From: Diaporthe sp. PMI_573
Taxonomy: Eukaryota > Ascomycota > Sordariomycetes > Diaporthales > Diaporthaceae
NCBI GenBank assembly: GCA_021399435.1
Contig: JAJTUP010000039.1
Location: 638,365 to 702,364, forward strand
Length of the DNA: 64,000 nt
Reading direction: 5' to 3'
Shown here: positions 1-12,093 of the stretch, piece after piece
Numbering within the stretch: the first letter of the stretch is position 1
Layout of the letters: every line of letters begins with the position of its first letter
Made by a program: the position numbers and the translations under genes
Notes under the pieces: model-generated
What the model saw: only the letters and a program-made list of their open reading frames with translations
Told to the model about the DNA's origin: nothing
Databases searched by the model: none

Positions 1-2293
1 CTGCAGGTGGCGACGAGGTGTTCGGCGAGGCACTCGAGGTTTCTTGTTCCATGAACGCCGCACCGGAGTTGGAAACGGCCCCCGGCGAAACACTCTCCTC
101 ACCATCTGACCCAGAAGATATCGTCGCCTCGACAGCAGCAGCAGACGACGTCGCCGCGGGTGCGAGACCAACGTTGATATCTCCAGACATCCTGCAGTAC
201 CGCAGGAACTGCGAGAACTTGGTGGACAGGTAGCTCGAGCTCGTGATGAAACCCCGCGCCCCCGTCGTCTCCTCCGCGTTAAGGTCCACGCAGCTGTCGC
301 ACCCGAGGTAGTAGGCCATAAACGCCGACTCGGGCCTGCATAGCCCTGGGCCCTTTCCGGTCGACTGCGCCTCGAGGTATGCGTTGTTGCAGGTTTCGAA
401 ACAGGCTGCTGGGATTAGTTGGTCGGCGAGGTCGCGGGGTGGGTTTTGGTGGGGCTGGGCGGCGGCGTCATCATCATCAGCTGGGGCGTTGGTGTTGTTG
501 TTGGATAATAGTGGTGGTGGCGGCGGAAGGGAACGTGTATCCATGGCGCGGCTCGTCTTGATGAAGATATCGAAGCCGAGGCCGAACCGGGACGGGTCGA
601 GGTCGAAGTACCCCTCGTTGAGCGGGAACTTGTTCCCGTTGCCGAGAGCGAGGGCTTTGACGGGCTGGCAGGACGCTTCTTGACATGTGAACTCGTCCGC
701 GGGCGAGTCGACCCAGGCCTCGCAGAGCTGGGGCTTGGGGGGATCGCAGTTTGTGCCCGGTGGGCAGCCCCATGTTAGGTCCGAGTCTGGGTCGAATGCA
801 GCGGGTGGGTTGGTTGCTGATGGGGCTAGGGTGACTGCGCAGGTGCTGAGGAGCTGGGTCGTTGTTTGTGTTGAGGTTTGGCCTGGTTCTGTTTGGGTTT
901 CTGCTGGGGCGGAGGCTGTGGGTGTTTGGGTTTGCTCAGAGGCGGTTATGGTCCCTTGTTCTGCGGACACTATAGTCGTCTGAGGATTCTCCGATGCTGT
1001 TACCGTCTCTCCCGGTGCTGTAATTGTCTCACCGGGGGCCGAAATTCTCTCCCCTGGTGCCGTGACTATCTGTGGAGGAGAGGGTGCTGATGATGTTACT
1101 GTCTCGCCAGGTCCTGTAATTGTTTCCCCTGTTGCTGTGACTGTACCTCCGGGTACCGTGACTGTCTCGGGAGGCGAGGATACTTCTTGCGTCAATACAA
1201 GTGTCGAGGCCGGTTGGACGATCGTTTGCAAGTCCGTTTGTCCCGGCACGATTTGCGTCACTGCGACTGGCGGGATGATCGATGTCAGAAGTTGCACCTC
1301 GGTTGTGCCGTCCAGTGTGATCGTTGATGCAGGCGCTGAAAATGTTACAGGTGCTGCCGAGATGCTCACGGTCTCCACGAGGGTCGAAATGCGTATGGTC
1401 TCGACGAGAGAGGTTGCCAATGACCCGGAGGCAGCGACCGTGTCGCTTTGCTATTGATTGTGTGTTAGCTATAAGGTGTTTTGTGAGAAGAGAGGACGAC
1501 TTTCTCACAGTGACTGTTAGAGGCTCTTGACTGCTGACCACTGTAGTGCCAGGTAAACGCACAGTGGACACCTGGGCTTCTCCAGGCTCCGTCTGTATGA
1601 CTGTGCTAACCTCTCGTATGGTTGTTGGTTGGTAGATAGTTGTGGGTTCTCGGATAGTCGTTGGATTCTGAGAAGCGTTCGGGACAGTGACCGTGGTCCC
1701 TTCTTGAACAGTGGTTGGGACAGTGGCCGTTGTGGCTTCTCGAACGGTTGTTGGTACTTGGACAGTTGTTTGTGCTTGAACAGTCGTTGGGACCTGAACA
1801 GTCGTAGGGACTTGGACTGTCGTTGGGACCTGAACAGTTGTTGGAACTTGCACGGTGGTCGGAAGGGATTGTGTGGTTGTCTGTACACAATAAAATACCT
1901 GAATGCATGATTGTCAGTTAGAGACTCCATTAGACCTCAATGTGGCGGCCAAAAGCGTACCGGAAGAGTTCCTGTGCCCGTCATTGTTGCGTAAAGACCA
2001 GTGCCGGTGGTACGGGTTGACCAAGGCTCCCCCCCAATTTCCGGGGGATTGCTGAATACTTCTGGTTGATAGATGAGGAATGTGCTTGTGGAAGTGACAT
2101 AGCTTGTACTGCAAGAGCCTTGGAATTGCCTCGGTCGAATTTCGTTCTGTACAGACGGGGTCAGTCTGCACTGCCGATTTTGAGATATTATGAGTACGAA
2201 ACATACTGTTATTGTGATTGTTTCCGAAGTACTCGACGCCAGTACCCTAAAGCCCAAGGCCGTCATGGCCAGGATCTTATAGAGAGGTTTCAT
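1..2293 (-). CDS. Secreted mucin-like Thr/Val-repeat glycoprotein, 3' part beyond the window
   Basis: The start is ATG at 2293, followed by a signal-peptide-like stretch (MKPLYKILAMTALG...LASS). A 60 bp in-frame intron (GTATG...ACAG) is likely at about 2206-2147, a second runs from GTACGC to TTCAG near 1965-1900, and a third lies near 1515-1455; splicing these keeps one frame open to base 1. The protein then has a (TTVQVP)n-type repeat block, a long Thr/Ser/Pro-rich stalk with repeats of the type APGET(V/I)TA, a cysteine-bearing segment (TWGCPPGTNC, then CEAW, FTCQEASCQP), and after an Asn/Pro-rich linker a second cysteine segment (CFETCNNAY, CRPES, GCDSC). About 700 residues are visible and no stop is reached. 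Thr-rich, probably heavily O-glycosylated wall or surface proteins have this layout. It resembles fungal proteins annotated only as glycoproteins; the function is unknown. The frame is clear, but exact splice sites are inferred. Confidence 0.75.
1730..1856 (-). repeat. In-frame tandem repeat coding (TTVQVP)n
   Basis: Imperfect 18-base units encode TTVQVP and variants (TTVQAQ, TTVREA, TTVQEG) in the minus-strand mucin-like gene. Synonymous differences between units show that the protein repeat is being maintained. Such tracts often vary in copy number between strains. Confidence 0.75.
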
Positions 2294-2842
2294 GATTGCA
2301 CCGCCTGAATTCTGCGTGAGTCTGCACGGAGGTGAAGAAGACCACGATGCGAGAATATGGAATTTCGGAAAGGAGTCCTAAATCCCAGTGGATACAATTT
2401 CGCTCGACCGCGGTAACACTTACGGAGTTGAAAGACTTTGATACTTTACGACATCTAACAAGTACACTCCCGTCCGAACCGTGCCACCGTGGACAACAAA
2501 GCCAACGGCAGGATATGAGCCCCGCCCAGCTTACTGTGCTCAGCATTTGTCATGGAATAAAGAGAGCCCAGTACTTCGGCTGCGGCAACATAGGCGGCGG
2601 TGGGGTTGTGTATTTGCCAATCCGAACCCTCGGTTGCGAGACTTCTAGGCCTGTGGCTATGCTGCTGCTCTCTTCATCTGCAAAAGAAAAATTAACACAC
2701 CATCTTCCTGTCTTGGCACTTTGCTTAATGCACTAAACGTCTATCAGTCACTCCATCTATTTTGAAGGATGAGGTTATCAACACAATCTTGGAAAGATGT
2801 TTTCAATTTATAGTGGTTGATTGATTTTAGGGAATGAACTGC
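2294..2842. other. Intergenic, no gene seen
   Basis: This 549-base gap lies upstream of the mucin-like gene and downstream of the HET gene. The frames that stay open here show no recognisable protein and no splice-supported extension. It should hold the promoter of the minus-strand gene at 2293 and the 3' end of the HET gene. Confidence 0.5.
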
Positions 2843-5127
2843 TCAAATAATCGTAATTGTCTCGAATTTTTCGTGAATGTCATCATCAGTATAGTCGTAG
2901 AAATCATTATAGTTGTAGACGCCAACCCGACGATACACAGCATTGCCACCTGGGGATCGGCTCCAAAGCTCGGCAAGCTTAAGCACTAGGCCATGTGCCT
3001 TCCAACTGAAACCCGCGCCGCGTTTAAAGGGTGGCCACCTTCGATGCCAGTGTTTCGGGAAGAATTCCAAGCAAAACAAACCGCTGCGGTTAACAGGGGC
3101 ACCTTCCCATCCGCCATCATCGAAGCGGATTAGGACAACAGTGATCTGTTTCCAGTCCGGGCCGTCCGCGCGGAAGATGCGGCCCTCCAGAGTTATGGAG
3201 CCTCCGGTCAATGCCCCGTAGGGCGCTTCGGAGTGGCTAAGAAGAGCGCGGACCTCATGAACTCTCAGTCCTTGCTCCCAACATAAAAGACTAAAGTCTT
3301 CAAACTTTGATTCGTCGAGGTCTGGAATTTGCGTATCGGTAGGACCCATATGGCCTGCCCATGACCATGAAGGGGCGATATAAGGTGAATTTTGAGAGCG
3401 CTGTTTGTGCCTCTTGGTTTTGGCCCCAGGCCCGTCGTTCCAATACCCTTCCTTCGAACACTCGTGTATCCATAGGAGCTGGAAGGCCACCAACCCTGAT
3501 TCGAAATAATCTCGGGGCTGATATATCATCTCGTGTCTCGAAGGGTCCGTCATACTCGGCGGGTGTGCAAGTGGACAATGCACAAGGAGGCCAGCCACAA
3601 TGTCTTGCTTATGGCTCCGTTCTGATGCATCGGTCGAAAGCGCCGATAGGACGAAAGCAATCCCAGATATGGCTGGCAGCTTGTCTTCTTCGTTGGATAG
3701 AGCTCGGAGCGTGTAACAGTCGACAATATTGCACCAAACTTTCAACTTCTCCCAAGCCAACCCGTGATCAGATAGCCCCTCCGTTCCGCTGCAAACAGCA
3801 GCCAGGGACTCATATAGATTACGTAAAGAATCCAAACTTTGCCTACCGTAAGAGGTTGTGCGGCAGGACCATCTGACGACGCGGGAATCAAAAGATACCA
3901 AGCGATGCGAGAGTATGCCTTCTTGTAGTGTCCACGTTCGCGAGTTGATAGCTTGCCACTCAAGCACGGCTATGATAAGTTTCAGATACGAGGGGTCTTC
4001 AGAGACTTCGGGGTCGAGTGGGAAATAGAAAACATCTCCCAGTTCGCATGCACCGGCGCGCGGAGAGGCGTGATCGTGTAGGAACCCCTCGGTGCAAGAA
4101 GCCGGTGTCGCGGCCGATATGGTAATATGAGCGTTGTCAAAGAAATGATGCATTTTCGCAATCTCTTTCGCCAGCTCATCCACATCGTCTTGCACAAGGC
4201 ACAGGCTGTCCACCCAGAGCAGTTTGATACCGATCTCACGTGTCACGCGTATGGCGTCTGTGATGGTCTTGGGGAGTAGACTGAGCGGGAAACCGACTTC
4301 CATATCGGCTTTGTTCGTCGAGGTAAGTTTGAATGCCTGGTCTTGACCCCAACAATAGGAGAGAGCAGCATAAGGCTCGGTGTCTCTATTATCCAGATTC
4401 CATGCTCGCGTGACCTTTATTTGGGAGTCGTTCGACTCTCCGACTGAAAGAAAACGGCGTGGCCTAATATCACTGAATGCAGCTTTGCAGCTGTCGTGGT
4501 GTACCAGACAATGCTGTAGCCTCCGTTGAATCTGTCCTATCACTTGACTTGACGATGTGTGCCCATCGATTAACCTGGCCAAGGCGTGTTCGGCGCTGGG
4601 ATCGTCTGTACCTTGAAATTCAGCAACGTTCAAGGCAAGTTGCACGCGGAAGAGAAAAGCTGGAGGAATTGCATACCCCAGTCAGATACTGCAGTAAAGT
4701 TAGAGCCTTTGCGCTGTTTAGAACCTGTTTTTGTGCGAGTCACAGCCTGACACCCAGTGATTTCATAAAGTTCGTGGCTTGCGCGACCAGGAGTTCGCGC
4801 CGACAAGTTATCATCAGCACACTTGTATTCAGTGAGAGGTGCCTGCTCCAGCTTTACAGTCTTGAGCAAGAAAAATAGCTCCAATTCCAGCATCTCTTCA
4901 TTCGAATACGAATTATTAATGAATCCCCAGAGCCACTCGAAGAATGGACAGCCTGCGAGGGCTGCTTCCCTCACACGATCAGGTTTGTGCTTCAGAGGCA
5001 GCCGCCATATTGTGTCGTGCTTGTGGTCCCAATCTTCACGTACACCTGGCGTGCAGCCTTTGACCGTAAGGACCTCTTCCTGGCAATGGCTGCAGGTGTG
5101 CTTGACGAAGTCTCGAGATGAGCTCAT
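2843..5127 (-). CDS. HET-domain protein (heterokaryon incompatibility-like)
   Basis: Two exons. Exon 1 starts at ATG 5127 (MSSSRDFVKHTCSHCQ...) and carries a CxxC pair followed by a segment typical of the region before HET domains. A 60-70 bp intron (GTTCTAA...CTCCAG, about 4720-4660) joins it in phase to a long second exon ending at 2843. The joined protein is about 740 residues. The HET domain is marked by YAALSYCWG, LPKTITDAI, LLWVDSLCLVQDD and then HHFFDNAHITISA; the central segment has SRTWTLQEGILSHRLV. These are the classical HET blocks. Proteins of this family trigger cell death after non-self recognition, often together with NLR partners; whether this gene does so is inference. The C-terminal half has no recognised domain. 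The next gene (phosphatase) lies on the same strand 0.65 kb upstream, with no sign of shared regulation. Confidence 0.88.
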
Positions 5128-5782
5128 GTTCGGGACAAATCAGGGTAAGGGGGGATCGTTCAAATGTTTGACTTGGATGATTTGGTAAAAACCCTTCATC
5201 ACACTTCAGGCGCTGGGAATAGGGTGACATGTCCAACTGGCGGGTCCCGCTGCGGGTCTACACTGACTTCGTAATTGGCGCAGAATCTGCGGAAGTGCAT
5301 CCGCCGGACTTGTTGGTTGTTGTCAGCCAACCATCGAAAAGAGGCACTGTCGGTCGCTACGACAAGCGGGGCTCCTGGGTTCATCGGCCACATAGGAGGC
5401 TCGATAGGCTAAGATGCCCGGAATATTCGAGGGCTGTATGTTCATTGTGTTGATGCCGTCTTAGATTGCACGCATGTGATTGTCTCCCGCCAAAAAGTAT
5501 ACCTGCACCTTGCAGTTTTTTTAAGTACTTTGTGGCCATTAGAAATGCCACTACTACTGTCACTTCTCCGCTTTAGCTTCTAAAACCAGGGAATTACTAA
5601 CCAAGATCCTAAACTCAGATCACAACAAGCTATCATATGGACGGACTCAAGATGTCTTTACCGTTAATGTCTTCTAAGTTAGATGGAATCAATAAGTGAG
5701 TGAACCTGGGCCTCAGAAGAACAGTGGTGCAGTTTCCAGGATTTATAAACTATAGTATTGCTCGTGAATTCAACAACGTTCT
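5128..5782. other. Intergenic between HET and phosphatase genes; one possible small ORF
   Basis: The only stretch that looks protein-like is a 64-codon minus-strand frame at 5199-5393 (ATG at 5393), Arg-rich near its middle (QVRRMHFRRFCANYEVSVD) and with a GC-leaning third position. I recognise no family and no upstream exon, so I list it as possible only. The rest shows nothing. Confidence 0.35.
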
Positions 5783-7219
5783 CTATATAGATGATGATTT
5801 CTGCTCTCTGGCTCTCTGGCAGTCTTCGAAAAACTTGTTGAATGAGGCCAAGTGATCTTTGTCATCCATGGCTTTCTCCCCTGCCCTCTTCTTTGATGCA
5901 GCGATCCAGTAATGCGTATTTGTGCTTTTCCGTGATGACCAATATCCCAGGATCTCCTGAGTTGGCTCAAGTCTACTCATGAAGCAGAGGACAAGGATGG
6001 CATCCTTGATGATACCTCCGCCCGCCTTCTTCTCGGGAGACTTGGGCTGCTTGGAAGGCTCCTTGGGAACATTAACCTTGGCTAACCGCTTGAGATGTCG
6101 GGACAATTGTTCTTGGAACTTCTCCGTGCTGACCCCTCTGCGCCTTCCTTCATCTTTCCGGCGCGCGTTCCTGTTGGGTTCGTTCTTCGGCATCAAGATC
6201 TCGTCCGTGAAGTCTTTCAGCTTTTTGTTCAACTTGTCAAAATCTTCAGATGCCGTGGATGCCGTCTGCTTATGTGGCGGTACCTTGGGGGTACTGTGGT
6301 ACTTGGACATCTTGTACCCAAGTACCAGTGAGGCGGAGCGAGACTGACCCATCTTGCAATGGACTAGCACATTCTTACCCCTTGATAGGTAGCGGTCCAT
6401 AAAGTTAAAGGCAGCCCCAAATTCTGCAAGTAGGTCTGAGCTGGAGTCGTCATCCAGGTGAATGGCGTGTTGCCAGACTTCTGTGTCCGTCACTCCATGT
6501 TGGAGCTCAGGAGGCCTCTGGTACCTCCTCCTTTCTGTTTTGAATAGTTTACCGCACGTCTCAGCCCAAAGCCAGTCCTCGGGGTGTATAGAGACCACGG
6601 CACTGATATCATGATCATGCAAGAGCTTTTCGTTGCCTGAATCCTTGATACCGCCGAGCCACAGCTGTCCCGTCCACAATGGACGCGAGCACTCTTTTGG
6701 CTGCCTGTTGATCAGCGTAACGGGATTCCAATCGGCTTCGACACCGAGCAGAAACGATATCTTTTTCTGGACGGCCCTGTGGAGACTGAAATTCCGTACA
6801 AGTCCGTTCTCGACTATTGGAATTTGGAGATTTGCCAGCGAGATTTCTTTGCCGTCTTTGCTTTTGGTCGTCGCCCTTTTCAATTCCACGTTCAAAGAAT
6901 GGTAGCTGTCGAACCAACTCTTGTTGGGATGCTTGTCCTCTAGCTCTTTGCACAAAATGGGATTGGAAACTTTCTTTGAGACAGCTGCAGTTGTCCTCGA
7001 TGGCAAAGTAGCTGAGCCTGGCTTGTTGGACGACCCCGTGACTGGATTAGGAGTGGATCGATCGACTGGCTTACTGATCCGACGTTCCGGAAGGGGCCTG
7101 GGGCCATTATCGGTTGCCATCGCGCTGGGAGGACCTTTCTTGGGTTGAACTCTTGGACTTGGGCTCGAAGCTCCACGAGTGGGCGCGTTCATATGGCGCC
7201 GTTGAGAATCAGACGACAT
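5783..7219 (-). CDS. Dual-specificity protein phosphatase (long, low-complexity flanks)
   Basis: Single exon of 478 codons. ATG at 7219 (MSSDSQRRH) is taken because the frame upstream of it only offers a TTG. Residues 1-120 are Ser/Pro/Lys-rich and probably disordered. A catalytic core follows around residues 150-310: LWLGGIKDSGN, AVVSIHPED, a DDDSSSDLL loop that supplies the general-acid Asp, then VLVHCKMGQSRSASLVLGY, which is the HCx5R(S/T) P-loop of cysteine phosphatases (Cys nucleophile, Arg phosphate binder). After the core comes a highly basic segment (KKLKDF...RRKDEGRRRG...) with no family match. Eukaryotic DSPs of this sort remove phosphate from Ser/Thr/Tyr; the substrate cannot be told. 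The fold call is firm; the extra 160-residue C-terminal region is unusual. Confidence 0.85.
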   Translation of the reverse strand: MSSDSQRRHMNAPTRGASSPSPRVQPKKGPPSAMATDNGPRPLPERRISKPVDRSTPNPVTGSSNKPGSATLPSRTTAAVSKKVSNPILCKELEDKHPNKSWFDSYHSLNVELKRATTKSKDGKEISLANLQIPIVENGLVRNFSLHRAVQKKISFLLGVEADWNPVTLINRQPKECSRPLWTGQLWLGGIKDSGNEKLLHDHDISAVVSIHPEDWLWAETCGKLFKTERRRYQRPPELQHGVTDTEVWQHAIHLDDDSSSDLLAEFGAAFNFMDRYLSRGKNVLVHCKMGQSRSASLVLGYKMSKYHSTPKVPPHKQTASTASEDFDKLNKKLKDFTDEILMPKNEPNRNARRKDEGRRRGVSTEKFQEQLSRHLKRLAKVNVPKEPSKQPKSPEKKAGGGIIKDAILVLCFMSRLEPTQEILGYWSSRKSTNTHYWIAASKKRAGEKAMDDKDHLASFNKFFEDCQRAREQKSSSI

Positions 7220-8445
7220 TACGATACGATGTCGTTCGGTGTTATTGGCAAGTAACAAGTTCTGTTCAGGGATGGGAAATCAAGGTTCGCTCGGCGCTGA
7301 CGGTGCCAATTTAGAGGACAAGAGGTCGGGAGCTCGTGTTCGTTGCGGCTGGCAGCTCTGAACCCTGCTACTGTACGTCACTGATTCAGAAGGTTGTTTG
7401 GGATCCCTGCTCCCTGTGGCTTGTTGACTTCGTATACAACACGATCAACCTGTCTGATGCCGTCGTTTGGGTTGGAAACGCGTGTGCTTAATTATTGCGG
7501 TGAGCACTTTGGTTCACAATTTATTTTTTCGTTCTGGATAGGGACCGGGAGTGAATAGGGGCACTGGAGAGCATTGGCCGCCGAGCACAGAGTTGGGACA
7601 GAATGCGGGATGTGTTCGTCCAACACCAGTGCAAGCGGATTGACGCCCTCTTATATAGTGATGGTCAAAGAACAAAAAGTCTACGGAAACGTGTTGGACA
7701 ACCAATGGCCTCGGAGGGCTTCATAACCTGACCAAGAGGTTCACGTCACAGGCCGCCTCAAACGCGGCCCGAAGCTTAAATATCAATCCCTTGTGCGGTT
7801 TTCTCCACTCTGATGGTCAAGAAATAGGTTTCGTTCAAAAGTCCGCTTGATTTGGACACTCAAAGTCGAATCGAGCTCGAAGCCAGGAAGGCCATGGTCT
7901 CGGCCGAGACCTTGCTTGACCAGCCAGGCCCGTTGGCCCGGCCGCCAACCTTGTACACAGGAACGTGACCTTTTGTTGACGATCACTCCAAAACGCCCTA
8001 TTGGGTTGGAGGATGTAAGACCTCCAGCGCTAAACTACCAACACACTTCTATTTTTATTTCGAACCTGAAAAATTCCCAAGTTTGCCATTGCCCCTACGA
8101 CGTGGTTAAAAATGTGAGCCGTCATGTTGCCACGGTGCAGGTGGATTTCCAGCGCAAAATACTCGAATTAAATTCACAACTTGATTATGCAAAGTGAGTA
8201 CACGCAGAAGATGCCCTGCTCTTCCAGGTGGAAAGTGGCATTGCGACATATCTAGGAGCTTGCGCGCAAGACCGTAATCTCTCTAATGGCATGGTTGAAT
8301 CTCATCTTGATTCGAGATTCGTCAACAGCTTCTGTGTAGAATTTAGCTCGACATACAGGTATCTATGTCATCAGTTTCTAAGCATCTAATTCTTTGCGTG
8401 GCTGCTGCAGATCTATCTCTTATACCGTGTGGAGATCTTCTCACA
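7220..8445. other. Intergenic, no gene seen
   Basis: This 1.2 kb gap separates the 5' end of the phosphatase from the 3' end of the methyltransferase. Open frames here are short, lack recognisable domains and cannot be extended by plausible introns. It should include the phosphatase promoter. Confidence 0.45.
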
Positions 8446-9517
8446 TTACGCCTCAGCAGGCTTCCTTGCAATCACCGTCCAGCGCACAGCGGTCGTGTAA
8501 GCCCCTTTCTTGGTCTCTTCAACTGCCGTAGGCATAATCCGTTTAAGCTCTTTCCGCATCATCTCATTCTTCGTCTTGCGACAATAGATCTCATAGAGCA
8601 TCAGCCCACACTCATGCAGGATAAATGCCATGTGAGGAGGGGCGTCCTTCTTGTCCACTTCCACCTGGACGAAGCCCGCGGCTGAGAAGGTGGCTGGTAG
8701 GTCACTTAGCCACGAAGGCTTTGTACGTGGATCTTGGACAGAGAACAGTTGCAGCAGTTCGGATAGCCCCTGTGTCTTGTTTTCAGGCCTGGTCTTGTCC
8801 GTTCGAATTGACTCGAAGTCTGGTTCGCCCCATTGGATATAACCGCCCGGTTCTGTATTTCACCTCGTCAGTGAGGTTATCTGGAGACACGCGAGTTTGA
8901 TGGTGTCGCAGTGAAATGCAATGAGAAGAGGAAGACCAACTAAGCATCTTAAAAAGTCGCTGCACTGCGGCTGAAACCTGGTTGTTTAACAGGACACAGG
9001 ACAAGAAGCGCACATGGACAATATCAAACACGCCGACGAGATCCTCGGGGACATCCTCCTTCACGTCCCAGTGCCTGAACTTCACATTGGAAGGCAGCGT
9101 CTCGACTGGGGGCGCTGCATCGAACGAAATGTCAAAGCCTTCTAGTCGGGTTGACGGGGCAGCCAAGTCTCGGACATCAAGGAGCCAGATGCTAAGGGCG
9201 CGTCAGTCACATGACACCACGGGGATGCAGGACCAGAGAGCCATCAAGCGAATTCTAGCTTACCCCGTACCGCTGCCGATATCTGCTACACGCAGATTTG
9301 GACTGTCTTTGGGAATACTTGGGTGAACAAGGTAGCCGAAGAGCTTGACCCATAGGCTGTGCATGAGATTTATGCTGCGGGTATGTTGGTCAGAACTGGG
9401 CCGGATGCCTCGGGCAGAGGAGTATGCTGTCACATACCGGTTGTTGTCGAGGAAGTCCCTCGCGAAAATATAATCATCCCGGGGCGCCTTTGAGAGAGGG
9501 CCGAATTTGGACGCCAT
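8446..9517 (-). CDS. Class I SAM-dependent methyltransferase, LaeA/GliN-like
   Basis: Three exons: 9517 to about 9264, about 9193 to 8956, and about 8850 to 8446 (stop TAA). Intron borders GTAAGC...CTTAG and GTTGGT...ATACAG restore a continuous protein of about 285 residues. N-terminal YVTAYSSARGIRPSSDQ is followed by the SAM-binding motif I VADIGSGTG (split by intron 1), a second acidic motif EGFDIS, post motif VFDIVHVRF, and the strand KPGGYIQWGEPD restored by intron 2. This is the usual layout of fungal Methyltransf_23/25 proteins, such as the LaeA-like and GliN-like enzymes found in or near secondary-metabolite clusters. The acceptor molecule is unknown. The gene lies 13 kb left of the terpenoid cluster with housekeeping genes between, so membership is unlikely. 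The domain call is firm; the subfamily is tentative. Confidence 0.85.
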
Positions 9518-10833
9518 GGTGAATTCAAAATCGCGACAATTGGCGATATACGGCGACGTTGTCCAGATTTGTATGCTAAGAATTACGCCCGACTTTGAAT
9601 GGGAGAAAAGGTGTGCGACCCCTCATGGAACGCTCGGAACAAGTCACCGTTACACCGGCGTTTAACGTAGTAGGTAACGGCTCCAGTTGTCAGCATTTAG
9701 CCTTCTGGGTTGCACTTGGACCAAATAGAGCAGATCAGCTGATCTGCACATGCCAAGTAGTATTGGAATGAGGTTGCCTGGGTTACTGCCGGTAGGGTAG
9801 TAAGAGGCGTTTAATTGATACCCTGATGAGATGAGTTTCTAATACTTTTCAACAACCGTTCTGGTCAAAGTATTCTATACTATTACACTAGGGCTATACT
9901 TAAGGTTGGTGTAATATTCTACGGGATTTAAAAGGAGAACAGTCCGCTACAGTGCTTTTGATATTCATTGCGCTATAATCCTGTCCCATGATGCACGTCC
10001 AGGTGATATTTCTAATCAATCCCCAACTACCTCGCAGCAAATTGAGCCGGTCATCTTCCCGTGATGCCTCCTTAAGACGCGACTCTCTCAGGACGGAGAG
10101 GCGCCGTCACGAGGATGGTAGACTTACGGCGCTTGTCAATTCCCAGCAGTTCGAGTCTTGATACGGGCATTCTGACTGAGCTCTTTGCGACACGTGCAAC
10201 TTTTCCCTCTCACGCATCGACGACACTCTCGTAAATATTTACCAGTAGATGTGTCGCAGTGTGAAATCCTGCTTCCTTTAGCTTGTCGAACGGCTGAGGG
10301 CCATGTTCCGATTCGAGGCATTTGATCATGCCGTAACCACCACCGGATAGCAACATCATTACTCCTGCCTAAGTTAGCATTGAGAAGCAATGCTAAGACG
10401 ATTTACAAACCTCTAATTGCTCATGAGCTTATCAGAATTGATCGATCTCTTAACTTACTGTCGTTAATAACATTATGTATGAATGTTTCAGAGATACGAC
10501 TGCATATGAACTCGCTGTCGAGGAGATATGGCGTGCCTGTTTCCTTAGGGTCTTCTGCCATCAAGATACCACCACCGAAGGCGTCGCCCTCAAACCACCA
10601 GCCTGACTCTCCTCGCCTGCCGGCCCCACAAAATGTGCAGCTGCGCCGCCCTTTTGCAGAAGTCATGGGCGAACTTCCTTCAAATTGGCCAGGGTACTTT
10701 TGTCTTGTTCCCCGCACAGCTTTTTTATTCACCACTTTGCTCTATCACCTCAAAACCACACGTAATCGCGGCCTCGTGATCTCCGTTCTGCCCTCAACAT
10801 TTATTTTTGCAACGTGAATCCCGGAACAAGACA
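9518..10833. other. Intergenic, no gene seen
   Basis: This 1.3 kb gap lies between the divergent methyltransferase (minus) and the unrecognised plus-strand gene at 10834. Short frames at 10136-10390 and 10380-10817 were considered; neither shows a domain or splice support. Both promoters must lie here. Confidence 0.45.
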
Positions 10834-12093
10834 ATGGTAAAGCAGATGCCGCTGCGGTGGGAGCCTCGGCATCGCTCAGAAGCGCCGGATCCTTTATACG
10901 TCACCGTGCCTCCGTCAGAGTCCATACAGACAAGCCGGGTAGATCAAGTCCTTGACTATGCCCACCAGCGAGCACTCGAACGTGCGGTGATGAATGTCAT
11001 TTCCGCACCAGTTGCGGAAGAGACACTTGTACAGATCGTGGATGGGCTCCCTTTGAGGAGTATAGCCTTGGGAACTCAGAATCATCGGGTTCTAAGGGGG
11101 GACCCGATCGACAATCACCCTGAAATCTGCCCTGGGGCACATGATAAGGCTAAAGAGTTCCAAGCAAGGTTTAATGCTATGGAATTAGAGCTTGGATTAG
11201 CTGTAAGTCGTTGAATGTCAAGAAGACTGGTTATAGACAAGGTTGGCAGCAACTAATAAAGTTATAGACCCTCCAGCGGTATCAAGATACACCCATAGGC
11301 TCTAGAGCCTCCAAGATGCCCTTTTTGGAGTTAGTTGTAGTGACTATACACAGTATAGCCGCACAGCTCTTTAAATTGGCCGATGGGGGTTTTCATAAGA
11401 ACACTGCATGGCCTGGTGATGACGCATACCAGGAAGAAAATTTATCGAGATGGCCAACGCCCTTCAGCTTGCTTCATTATTCGAAACCAAAGCAGTACCC
11501 TGATGGCACGGCTGACGTGGCGGGTTATTGGGCTGAAGACCGGATATTTGGTGGGGTAGTGCTTTTTGGCAGAGGTAACGACATAGGCGTACGTTTCGTG
11601 ACCAACCCTGTGACCCCCGTCCCTTAGCACAATGATGTTGCATCTCGTCATATACCAACGTTCATCTCAGATGATTAAGAAGCGTTTCGCTGACATTGTC
11701 TTTTTTTGTCAATTTAAGTATGACGGCATATGGTTCCACTCTCACCGCGAAGACGTTACGAAGCGGATATACAAGCTTACAAAGGAGCAGAGTGAAAGCC
11801 TACTACAGCTCCTTGAGAGAGGACACACTGACGATTCTACATGTCCCTTACCAATCCTGGGAGATATCAACAACCGGGAGCGCGTGGATGAAGAGATTGC
11901 CATCCCTGAGTTCAATATATACCGCGACCGGTGGGAACGGACAATTGACTACAAGAACTGGTCTGACTACCGTGCCCAGCAGCATTGTTGTAGAGAAGCC
12001 ATAGACTGGCCAGAGCTCCTGGACCTCCAGAACGAGAACCTCGAGCTTCAAAATCAGCCAGACAGCGACAAAAGATCCCAGTCCGTGGAGTGA
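10834..12093 (+). CDS. Hypothetical protein, three exons, unrecognised family
   Basis: ATG at 10834 (MVKQMPLRWEPRH; a second in-frame ATG follows at 10846). Exon 1 ends near 11202 at GTAAGT; exon 2 resumes at about 11268 with TLQRYQDTP and ends near 11592 at GTACGT; exon 3 resumes at about 11671 with MIKKRFADIVFFCQ and stops at 12093. All three joins are phase 0, which argues strongly for a real gene of about 370 residues. I do not recognise the family. Visible traits are a Trp/Gly/Asp-rich middle (ADGGFHKNTAWPGDD, AGYWAEDRIFGGVVLFGRG), then a strand-rich segment (VFFCQFKYDGIWFHSHRED) and a charged C-terminus rich in Glu, Asn and Gln. There is no signal peptide and no membrane segment. Confidence 0.6.

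Noticed and set aside
5199..5393. 64-codon minus-strand frame upstream of the HET gene as a separate gene
   Set aside because: It reads protein-like but has no known family, no exon partner and no clear promoter. It is kept only as a remark.
8446..9517. LaeA-like methyltransferase as a cluster member or regulator
   Set aside because: PUS1 and other unrelated genes lie between it and the cluster, and LaeA-like proteins are numerous in such genomes; sequence alone gives no link.
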